Below are positions 23,301 to 34,200 of a stretch of 64,000 bases of DNA, piece after piece. The position numbers were made by a program, and so were the translations under genes. The notes beneath the pieces are model-generated. The model searched no databases, was not told the DNA's origin, and was given only the letters and a program-made list of their open reading frames with translations. Each line of letters starts with the position of its first letter. Within the stretch, counting starts at the first letter, position 1. Location of the stretch: positions 33,452,501 to 33,516,500 of the forward strand of contig NC_088340.1 of assembly GCF_036884655.1 (NCBI RefSeq), given 5' to 3'. The DNA is from Musa acuminata AAA Group. Taxonomy: Eukaryota; Streptophyta; Magnoliopsida; Zingiberales; Musaceae.

Positions 23301-24508
23301 GAACCAGTTAATAGCTTAGGATAGTGAACTCAACCTGATTGATATCTTTGAAATTAAAATCGGTTCAGCTTGAACCAGTTAACCGAACCACAGAAGAGTA
23401 CCCTCAAATCAGAACTGTTTATAGCCTTCAAGATGGTGAATCGGTTTGGACCAAACCAGTTTGGTTCAGGTTTTGTTCCAGTTGGATTTGATTTTCCAGT
23501 TCAATTTGAACACCCCTAGTTACAATTCTTCTCAAGCTTGAGGCTATCTGAAATTTTATAAGTAATGCTCTAGTCTAGTTTGGTCTGATATACATAATGC
23601 TGAAGATTATCAAGCTGATTGTAGTCAAGTCATGTATGGCTTTGCTTGAAATTAGGCTTGATCTTTATCAAGCTAGTTAGCTTGATATGCCGTTCTAGTT
23701 TTTATTAAAATCATTTTGAGTTTGATCAGGGACTAATTTGATTGAACCAACCACTGGTGCCTTCTCCAGATATGATTGCTTAAGAATCAATCAAGAAGTC
23801 CAAGTACTAGCGCCAGTTGAAGTCTGGTTTAGTTTTTCTGTCACATGTTGCTAGTTATGAAAGTCATGGCAAAACCTCATCAGATTCAGCTTTTCTATAG
23901 TTGGCCTTTTACCTTGACAGCATAATACTTTCACTGTTAATAAACCTTCTGCCATTGGCTTGTTTGTGTAACTATGATTTTTATTAATGATGCATCTAAA
24001 TCTATCATTCAAATGTATCTTTTGTTCGATCAGATCCTATTCTTCATCAGTACTTCCTTTATTTTGTTTTAATGATAAGTAACTTCAATCTCGATATGTC
24101 TGCCACTAGAGAGATTTCCTTTTTTGGCCAATATATGGTGTAACCAGAGGCTGGAATTCAATATAATTTCAACTTTTTTTATTTCTAACCACAGGTTGCT
24201 TGGGTAGGGATTCCTACTGCACCTGCATGGCTACCAACAGACATGCTTATCAAGGTTAACGCTTCTATCTAAAACACTTTTGACACTATTCACGTTGTAA
24301 GATTACCGGCATGTGTTGAATGTTCAGTGAAATTGGGGAGGACATACTGTAGGGACTAACTAGAGGAATGAACAGTATGTTATTACTGAAAGAAGCAGGA
24401 GAATGAGCTCAAGTGATTATATATCATCCACACATATATCCCTCACACTTATAACATCATTTTTGCAGTCGGAGAAACTCGACTACGAGAGGATGTGACC
24501 TGGGAGGG
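17341..24508 (+). CDS. ndhO: NAD(P)H-quinone oxidoreductase subunit O, chloroplastic (NdhO)
   Basis: Six exons join exactly: 17341-17569, 18097-18152, 19063-19128, 19290-19331, 24195-24254 and 24479-24508, giving 160 aa. The first about 45 residues are rich in Ser, Ala and Arg and poor in acids, as in a chloroplast transit peptide. The mature part includes PKKPVYSMKKGQIVRVDKEK, NYLSVGHPPYYKGLDYIYED, LELRIFETGEHAL and WVGIPTAPAWLPTDMLIK, ending in YERM, which is diagnostic of NdhO. NdhO is a nuclear-encoded stromal subunit (subcomplex A) of the thylakoid NDH complex, which carries cyclic electron flow around photosystem I. Exons 2-6 are tiny (30-66 bp). Intron 4 is 4.9 kb and loaded with repeats, so gene finders may easily break this gene in two. 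Confidence 0.96.
19741..20782. mobile_element. About 1 kb non-autonomous DNA transposon (hAT-like) in NdhO intron 4
   Basis: The ends are diverged inverted repeats: the left reads AAGTGTTTTTAAAAGCG and the right, read from the other strand, AATGTTTTCAAAAGGC. Each is followed inwards by GC-rich CCCGAGGCGC-like motifs. Flanking octamers CTCTGTCA and CTATTTCA agree at six of eight positions, as a worn 8-bp target duplication would. The interior has no transposase frame; 20110-20500 is a degenerate GACG/GCTGCAG-rich stretch. Confidence 0.55.
21201..21416. mobile_element. 216-bp MITE with perfect 8-bp target duplication
   Basis: Terminal inverted repeats CAAGGTTCGCCGTA and CAAGGTTTGCCGTA (right end read from the opposite strand) are bracketed by ATATATAC at 21193-21200 and again at 21417-21424. 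The interior is built of palindromic CGGTAC/GGTACCG words and four GTGCCACAGT/GTGCTACAGT-like units, and would fold into a hairpin. The 8-bp duplication and the CA.. ends point to the hAT superfamily. It lies in NdhO intron 4. Confidence 0.8.
22200..22800. repeat. Three imperfect direct repeats of about 215-255 bp in NdhO intron 4
   Basis: The word TCCAAGCTATATCAATGATT recurs at 22225, 22440 and 22695. Each copy is followed by ATATTCTTGAAGCTTTTT and CCTGCCAAAAGT, and most by TTCTCTTT..ATTATATAACTC. No coding potential. This looks like a local tandem amplification or nested insertion of one repeat family. Confidence 0.75.
22990..23522. repeat. Probable non-autonomous element rich in CGGTTT/AACCGG words
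   Basis: The stretch is built from GGTTCAAAT, AACCGGTT and CGGTTCAGTT variants in both orientations. Its outer parts (GCGGTTCAAATCAAAT at the left; GTGTTCAAATTGAACTGG read from the right on the opposite strand) could be worn inverted termini. No protein frame. Boundaries are approximate. Confidence 0.4.
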
Positions 24509-25260
24509 AGCTTCATCCTTATGTAGTATATTTGCAGAGATCAATGAAGTCATTCACACCAAAGTTGTTTCTTGTTTTTCTTATATGTTCAATGACACAT
24601 ATTTTGCAACAAAAATATTTGTTCCGTGAACACATTTTCGTTTGTGGTTTCGCACAGTGCTGTCTGGTGTGGGTAGTCCAATTCAAGTTTGGCTGCCTGC
24701 CTTTCTTCGTCAATGGGACAACTCAGTGTGTGTTCGTCGAGATGAGTTTCTTCGCATCTAATGTGGACTAAACCAAAACTCAGGTTTGGCTCGGTTTAAT
24801 TTATCGAGTCAATTGGTAAGATTTGTCGAGTCATTCCTAAACTTAGAGGTGGCCGGAAATCGAATCCTAGTTGGGTTCGCACCACACCATAAATAGTTCT
24901 GAGAATAGTAGAATTGCTCGATACAAAACCGATTTACCTGCAATTTTTTTTGCTTCTCCAAACTCGAACTTAACATATGAAAATAGTTGTTATTAATTTT
25001 CTTAATCGACTAACCTTTGAAAGAATAATGATAAATAATATTTAAATTCGACTTAAGCGAGTATCCGACCGCTGTAGTTTTACCCAACTGTTTCTAAAAG
25101 AAAAATAAAAAAAGGAAAAGACATAAAAAATTAAGAGAAGGGAAGCCTTTCGTATTGTGGCCTCTTTATGACTCGAAGCCCCTTTGTTTCCGGAGCCTCG
25201 CTTTGTTTCTCCGCTTTGCCTCCCCTATCGGACGTCGCAAAACCATCGCGGCCGCCTTCG
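24509..25260. other. NdhO 3' UTR, intergenic DNA and exonuclease promoter
   Basis: The first 250 bases are probably the NdhO 3' UTR. From 24780 to 25130 the DNA is AT-rich without features. From 25140 GC content rises. An ATG at 25168 is in frame with the exonuclease start chosen at 25261 and would add 31 residues. Confidence 0.5.
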
Positions 25261-28200
25261 ATGGGCTCGTCCTCCTCCCCCAAAGCCCCCGAGAGCCTTA
25301 ACCGAGAGAACCACGATGATGGCTCCGCCGCCTCTTTCTTCGACATCTATGGACCTGACGTAAGCATCCTTTGTTCTCTCTCTCTCTCATCTTCGAAAGC
25401 ATGATCTCTTGGAAACCTAGGGTTTCCCTGCGTGCCGAGAGTTTGTCTTGCTTGTTTTTTTTTTTTCTTTCTTGAAGTTGTTTGAAGAAAGCTGTGACCC
25501 TTTTGAATCTCCCTCTGGTCATCGTTGTAAGTGGTGTGTGATCAGTCAAAGATTGGCTGAAGCGAAGCCGGAGTACCCCTGGGATGCGTTTACTGAGGTA
25601 CTCCGCGACCAAAGTTGGATTTTTGGTTTCCTAGTAATATGGAATAATTTTTTACTGAATAGAATGTGACTATTGTGGATTCAGTTTTGAAGTCCCATGA
25701 GATGCAATGCTTGCAGTTAATCCGCTACCAGACATGGGATTTTGCCTGTATCTGTTGCTACGTATTCCATTGTCATCGACTGTCTATTGTCTTGGTTACC
25801 GAAGACTCATATTTTACCTTTTGGTTTAGTATAAGGGCACAACACTCCTGCTAGGTGCAGCTACTGTCTATGCCTCTGTCCCAGGAGAGCCATCAAATAA
25901 CTTTTTAGGTCAACCCAAATGTAATTTCCATGTCAATACTTTGGACATTTCTGGTTTAAAGCTAGTGGGGGATCAACCGACTCTTTCAAACAAAATGTTC
26001 TGTCTATATCCTTGGTCCTTAAATGACTTGAGCTGTGTTGCGAATGTTAACTTATTTTAAATATTTGTTAGTTTGAAGAAGATGATGATGCCGACAAAGT
26101 TGGCATATAAAGTTGCATTGTCAAGTAAATAATTTAATTTCTATTTAAAACTATGTTTTTTTATAAATTGCATGATGTTTCTATCTAATTATTTGGTGAT
26201 CTGATGTGCAGTTATCCTGTTTGTGTTTAATATATGTTATGGATTATGTCTTGCAGGGAAAGGCTGATGTTATATATAAAACCCCTGCAGCTGATTCAAC
26301 TCTAAATCTTCAGGTTATGTAGTACTTTTTTTTTAATGAAGTTTCTCGCTCTATTAAATTTTGACATGTGTTTCTTGTGAAGCAGGATATTCAAGGGCTT
26401 GTAACCTGGGTCATTGGTGATGGTCTCATGCCATCCTGGGTTTTTGTCAAGGTACAAATGCTTTGTCCTTCTTACTATGATGATGTCTAGTATATGTTTT
26501 TCAACATGTTTAACTCCTATAATTTAATGGACTGTAAGACTCTCACCCTTTTACCTTATGTATTCAGTTGAAATTGATAAGAGGCCAAATTTGTGTTACT
26601 TATTAGCTGTTCCCAATAAACCATGATTTATTAGCTGTTCCTATAATTTAATGGACTGGAAGACTCTCACCCTTTTACCTTATGCTTGTGAGGTTTTTTT
26701 CCTATAAATATCTTTGGTAAAAAAGGAATGTTCTTTGTCTTTCATGAGTCCATAATTTAATCATTGAAATCTTTTGTTGCACCTGCTGCTCACATCTTCT
26801 TGCCTTAGTGATGGATAACATTGTTGCCTAATCCGCATTCAGATCTCAGTCGGATATTATTTGGATGAAATGGTAGTGCATTATAAAGGCTGGTGTCTGC
26901 TTATTGTCGTAGTTGAGGAGTTATCTTTGCCAGATGTATCACTAACATAGCACAATATGATACCTTCTGGTTCATCATTGAATGTATAGAGTCCCTATGG
27001 ATAAACCCTTTCTTGAGATTCAGCAGTGGGATGGAAGAACTCCAATTTTTTTGTGGTTTATGTTTCATGGACATGTCAGAACAAGTTTAGGGATAGGAAA
27101 TGCTGGAACATGATCACAGATTGAGGTTGTTGTGAAAATTATGTGATTTGGTTATTAATTGTGTGATTTGATTAAGAAATTTTGTCCTTATGCTTATTTG
27201 TTTGAAAATTGTATTTTAGAATGAAAACTCAATATTCATGGTGATCAACAATATTCCGTTGGTCTGTTTCTCATTGATTATCATTCAACTAAAATGTGGA
27301 TTCATATTCAATGACACTACCAAGGATGTATTTGTTACTTGCATTTGTCAATGTGTTGATGTCATTCATCTTTCTAGCTCTTGTTGTTTCATCTGCTCAC
27401 GCTAAAAACCTTCTTGTCTGGCGAAACATCGACCACCCTTATGCTAGTTTTTTAACTGCCCTAATGCCATTCATTTGCAGTCAAGTACTTGTATCATGAC
27501 TGATTTATTTGAATAACATGTGATGCAGTTCTTGTGTCTTTAGTAGCACCTAATCAATCTCTTTATTTTTCTCAGAACAAGCCACTTATACAGAAAGTCA
27601 TACTACTCTATATTCCAGGCCTGGATGCAGCTTTGTACATGGAAAACTCTGGCCTACTTACTGGTCTAAGGGACAGTTGTGGTGCTCCCAAGCCAGCATT
27701 GGCTTTAAGGTCTGTGGCTGAGTATTAGTTTCTTGACTTGCTTCTGGAACATTTCTGTCAGCACATGAGCTTATGTTTATTGTTTTAAGATACTTGCTGG
27801 AACATAGACATCAGTATTGTTAATTTACTATGTTAGATGTCAGTTGTGTTTCAGATGAATTGCAAACAATTGATGCGCTTCTAACATGCAAAGTGAAAAG
27901 AAAGCGTGATGAGGTTGATTTAAAACCCAAGACATCTGGTCAAACTTTCGAACAAGGTATGTATAGATCTCAGTGACGTGATGCATTTGATGTTGGCGAA
28001 CACTCCATATGACATGGGCAATGAGAGTTTTGCTTGATAGTGCATTTGGCTTTCCATTCTTGAGTGTAGTATGGCATGGACCCTTCATGCTGATGGCACA
28101 CGACATGTTACAGCGTGGCTGGAAACTTTCCAAAATTTGAAAATCTACTGCTTAGCAAATCCTAAATTGTTACTGTTAAATTACGTTTGTGCCCAAACCG

Positions 28201-31200
28201 AGTACTTGTGTTGTTAGAACTAATTCACATGTGTTAACCTTTCCATTATGTTAAGTAGATTCATCGACTTCTTTTTTTGCTTTTAGTCTGATTCTTAAAC
28301 CCATCGTTTGATGAAATCTAAATGTCTAATTAGAATTTCATTTTCTTTGTGGTATTACCCAACAGTGCAATTTATGCAATCTATTATATTCAGTTCATAT
28401 GTCTAGTTGTCTACAACATAAATTTCGTTATATTCTTAAACAAATAATAACTATGCTTCTTGCAGGAGAATTATTTGCTCTGGAAAATTTAAGGGAACTA
28501 CCTTTTCCTATCCACTATTATACCCTTTCCAGAAAGGAACTTGAGGATAATGGATATATCTTGAATCAGCCAGGTAGTTTGCTGATTTATATATTTCTTA
28601 GTCCTTCTATTAGTTTGTGATGCTAAATATATTATGCAGGTGTGATCGCCACTCTTCCTTCTCCTTCAGGGTCCCCATTGCATGAAATTCTTGCACTTGA
28701 CTGTGAGATGGTAACATTTACTAAAAATAATGTTTTAGATTGAATTTATTCATTACAAACTTCTAGTGGATGCTGCTCATAAGCTTATCAGATAACATTC
28801 TATCATCTTGAGGTGTGTTTATCCTCCATTGTAACTTAATGCTTAGTTATTATGTTGTAGGAACCTTATCAAGAAGAACCTCAGCGCAAATTTATAACCC
28901 ATTACAGATTTTTTTTACTAAGCAAAAATGATCCTGCGAACTTAATGAGTTGAAGATTATGTACCCACCATTTGTTTAAAGGAGTTGGTTGTCATGTTTA
29001 AAGTGCTCCTTTTTCCTTGGATCAGATAAGGATTATAGGATTGAGACTGCTGTTATGTAATGCTAGGTTTGCGTTCTTTGTCACATTATGATATATGAAA
29101 CTATTTTTATATTGTTTTACCTGTAGAAAAAAAAAAGTTAGTTAACAAACAAATCTGTTACGATATAAGAGACCTTGATTCTAGACCCAGAGAAGGTCCT
29201 GATCCAAGTATAGGCACTGCCATTCCCTAAGTAAATAAACTTGGTTGAGATTATGAGTTGGATAACAGGCCTCATGCATGGATGGTATGCAAAGGGATTC
29301 AAGGTATATGAAACATATTTCAAAATAAACTGATGGGAAAGATAGTCAGGAACTTGGATTAGTGAAATGTGGGTATGGATGAGTTTGAGATTGTCAATCA
29401 AATGTTCATAAGAATAATGGAATATTAGAGGTTGCATAGAGATTGAGAGCCAAACAATTAAGAAAACTAGCAATATGATTCTGGAAATAAATTTGAAAGT
29501 TAAGAGTTCAGATGAAAAAAGATGATAAGGGATAAAGGGCTGAACTTATTATGGTTGTGGACTCACTCCATATCGCCCCTTTGTGCACATACAAAATCTA
29601 CAGCCTCAGACCATATGCCAAGAAGGAAATTTTCTTAGATTAATTTCTTGTAGTTGAATGTTTTGTTTCATTAAGATAGGGTGTGTTCATATAGGCTTAC
29701 ATGACAAGGTATTTCTTTAAGATACAGAGTGTTCATAGGGAGCATCCAAATCCTATATAACGTGACAGATATTTTAAAACTTGATTCCTAGTAATTTAAT
29801 TATCCTTTTAGACTAATTGTATGTTTTTTTTATTCTTATAATATTTATTTGTAGGGTAACTTTCCTTTTATTTCATGTGTTTCTTTTGAGACTTAATAAC
29901 TCTCCTAATTTCATAATTTAAAACTGACACCTTTCATTTGTTGGTGTTAGTGCGTGACTGCAGAAGGGTTTGAACTCACAAGAGTTACACTGGTAAATGT
30001 TGCAGGAGAGGTAGGCAGTTTGTTCCCTTTTCAATTTTGCTCATTAAGTTTAGGTAATATTGTTTTTTTTTCATATTGTAGCACCTTCTATACTTGGCTG
30101 GACAGTTATTTAACAACCATCCAATAATTGTCTAATTATGTGTTTAATTGTGGATAAGCTATTATTTATGTAAGTTTCAAGTCTTAGTACTGGAACGATA
30201 CCAGTCAGACCGGTAGTGGTCAGGTTTGTACCAGCATACAATGGGTCCATATGCTGGTGTACTGGTTGGTATCATGGCTTTGATTTGTCTGGACTGGCTG
30301 GACCATAAAAAGAAATGAACCCAGTTTAGGGTTTTTCAATGAATTCTACATTGTTAGAGTCAAAATCTACTAATTATATGGGTCGATTTTGACTATGAAA
30401 ACAATGAGTGATGAGTCAAAACATGTTTAACATGTGGATTACAAATTGTATTCAGAGAAAACATACATAGAAGAATTCTAAACATGGACCTAGGCTTCAT
30501 CTATGCGGATCTAGCCTTTTGAATCTAGGCTACAATTTTGTGAATCTAGGTCAGATCTGCGAGGATCAAGACTTGATTAATATCGATCTAAGCTAGGTTT
30601 TCATGGATCTAAGCTAGAGATGATAGGATCAAGCCTAGAATCTTGTGGATCTAGGCGGATGAAGCCTTGATCCTCTCAGATCTGGTCTTGATCCTCATGG
30701 ATCTAGCCTATATCTGCAATGTTCACAGCTTGATCCTCATGGATTTAGCCCTGAATCTGTTAAGGGAATCATCTAAAACCTAGCCCTAGATTCATGAAAT
30801 AACTGCAACAAACTAGATAGTGATTAGCTTGAAAGATAAATTGATCCTCATGGATTAACCTTTTTATAAAAGAAAACCCAATTTGGATCTCAAAATGAGA
30901 CTTTAATTTGTTGAGATTGAGCTTTCCTTTGAGAAATCTTGAGCTTGGGATAGAATTTGAGTGAAATTTGAGTAGGATTGGGAGAGGGAATGAAGAGAGA
31001 TGTAAGATGGGAGGAAAGGAAGGGAAAGGAGGGTTAAAAAAGTCAAAATAGACCCTTGATGAGTCTCTTCGGTTCCGATAACCCAGGGTAAGGTTATTGT
31101 CTGGTAGACCAGTTCCAACAGCCAAAAGCCCTCTTTTGTATTACCACCTGTTCTCAGTTTGAAGTGGTAAGTTTCCTTTTGGGTTTCTGCATGAGTTTAA

Positions 31201-34200
31201 AGAAGTTGAGTCAGTTCTACGCTTTCCAGCGTAGAAAAGGTGATCTAGCATTCCAGTTTTGTTATTTATCGCCCATGTGTCTTTTCTCTTGCTGAATTGT
31301 AAACATCTAGGTCTTGCTTCAAAGAAAAATCTTGATTGGTTTTTGTCTGATTTTCTCTTTGTTGTTACATTAAATGAACATTATCTTCTGAATTTATTCC
31401 TTTTTTTTCTCCTTAATTTTTGGAGTTTCCAAGTAAATTCCATCTTGGGTGATGGATGACTGCATAACTAGTTGCACCCATGTTTATGTGGATTGTTGCT
31501 TCCACTCCTACTGATCGTGTTAGTTATGTAGTTGATCGTTGGGCACTCATTAGGCAATTTGATTAGAGACTCCAAATTCTAATTGGGAAGGTAAATTTTG
31601 TAGCTTTCTTAGAGTCTTTTTTAAAGTTTGCGTTGTCACACACTGAACGGGCATAGGATTTAACTGTCCTTTAACAACCTTTAAGACAATTCTGTTTGTT
31701 GCAGATGTCTGGCCCATTGTATTAAGCATAACTTCCTGCAAGATGTTTAAGAATTAGTGCTGACCTTAAAATTTTTATTTTAGCCAAAATCTATTAGATG
31801 AACTGACTTTCTTTTTGCTATATATTATAGATATGAAGGATCTATACTTGGAGGCTTTCCTAAATAGAGTTACATTAACTTTTTTTTTTTCTTGTGAGAA
31901 TGATCTTGATTTTGATGAGTAATAGTGAGAAAAAAGTCAAAGGGATCGTATGTTAAATGTTTTGTTTGTTCTGAAGTTTGTTCTTACGAGTAATCTAACA
32001 TGGAGCTATTTGTAAAATTTGCAATATTCAAATTTTTAAAACTGACTGTTCAAGAGTCAAAACACAAAATCTGAGGGGTCACTGTTTCTGCCGAACTTTT
32101 GCCTATGTCGATATTCATGCTGAATGGCATAAAATGGGTACATTAATACAACTATGCTTCCCTTTTCTATCTTGTAGAGAATAAATAAAATAAAATTTCT
32201 TAAAATCTATGGTATATTAAAATGCCATTGTCTTCTTGTTATTCCAAGCACATGTATTCTATGTATAATGGATGTCATATGGATGCTTTATCCTTGATAT
32301 GGGATTTTTCTTGTTTAGCCTTTAAAGGTTACCGTGAGTCTGTGAATTTATTTGAGCTTACAATATTTTCCTTGCAGGTGGTGCTCGACAAACTAGTCAA
32401 ACCTTCCAACAGCATTCTCGACTACAATACTAGGTAAATTTAGATAAATTTAATTAGTAGTTTTCGTTCTTCTAACCAAATAATGCCATTCTTGCTTACT
32501 GGATATCGACTTATTATTAGAATGCATAGCTAGCTTTCAACATTATACTTGCTCCGTTTGACCAGTTTATTTATTGGTTGCCTTGTGATGGTTGGAAGAT
32601 ACAATTATTTCATGATTTCATATGGAAGGCTACAGTCTTGCAATTATCAGGAATTTAGATTAGACATGGTATATTTTGCAAGACACTGTTCAACCTATCC
32701 TAATGCTATAGTTAAGGGAGTTATGTTTTGTTTTTTTGGTTTTGATGCTATTTCTATGTGTGAATTGTCAGTCCTTATCTTGTTAACAAGGCTTGATGTA
32801 TTGTTAATGTGTCACTCTCCAACTATAGTCACATATGTCAGATGTCTTTGAAGGATATTTACAGTTTCTTCCCAACAATAGATTACTTTTGGATTCCTTA
32901 GGTTATTCAACCAAATCTTCTCAGGTCTTGACAAACTAGTCAAACCTTCCAACAGCATTCTCGACTACAATACTAGGTACATTTAAGATAAATTTAATTA
33001 GTAGTTTTCCTTCTAACCAAATGATACCATTCTTGCTTACTGGATATCAATTATTAGAATGAATAGCTAGCTTTCGACATTATACTTGCTCTTTTTGACC
33101 AGTTTATTTATTGGTTGCCTTGTGATGATTGGAAGATGCAATTATTTCATGTTTTTATATGGAAGGCAATAGTCTTGCAATTGTCAGGAATTTAGTTTCA
33201 TAGATATCTGGGCTTTCTTCAAGGAAATTAATTGTCTTCTTTCTGGATGCTGATTATCCGATCTGAAATAGTGTGCTGGGATGGTACATAGCTAATTCCT
33301 TAGATGTCTGACATGTACGAATATTATGTTGATGCTACAGTGCCCTTAGGTAGTCGCCGAGGGTCACATATTGTAATTGTGAATGTTCTTATATTTTTAT
33401 GGCTGATCATGTACTCTGTTTATGTATTATGCCGCCCAGTGCACATCCACATAGTATATTATGTAGTAACTTGGTGTTTTATGATAAGGATAACGAATAA
33501 AATTAATTAATATTCGATAAATTATTTCTTATGCTAGTGACTGCCTACTTATGGAGTTTTATGTGCAGTATTTCTTTTCTATTGGAATGCATTGATTTTA
33601 TTGCAGAAAAATGAGGTTTTAGCTTATGCAGGTACAGTGGAATTACTCGTGAGATGCTAAATGATGTGACAACCACAATCAAGGACGTTCAGGTATAGTG
33701 GAAATGCATATTCTTTTTTTTGTTTAATGGTTTTAGATATGCTTATATTAATTTTTTTTTCTTACTCTTTCTGCTTAATATGGTAATATATACTTGGTTT
33801 TTTGTTACCTTAACATAGGGTAATTCTTTTTTACTATAAGTACATTAGAAATTGATTTATCTGATGGTAGTTCTGATTTGTATCATCAGGAAGAGTTCCT
33901 TAAGCTTGTGCACAAAGAAACAATTCTTGTTGGCCATTCTCTTGAGAATGACCTTCTAGCATTAAAGATATCTCATGATTTGGTAATCGATACGGCTATT
34001 TTGTACAAGCATTCTCGTGGTGCTTGCTACAAGATAGCTCTGCGAGTTCTATCTAGTAGATTTCTTTCGCGACAGATTCAGGCATCAGGAAATGGACATG
34101 ACAGTATCGAAGATGCAAGAGCTGCTATGGAATTAGCACTTTTGAAGATTAGACATGGTATGTTTTGCAAGACACTGTGATCAACCTATCCTAATATTAT

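Noticed and set aside
32930..32976. Second exon 9 as a mutually exclusive alternative exon of SDN5
   Set aside because: From the phase-0 end of exon 8 its CAG acceptor gives TAG in frame, and from the end of the first exon 9 it gives TGA, so neither splice yields an enzyme.
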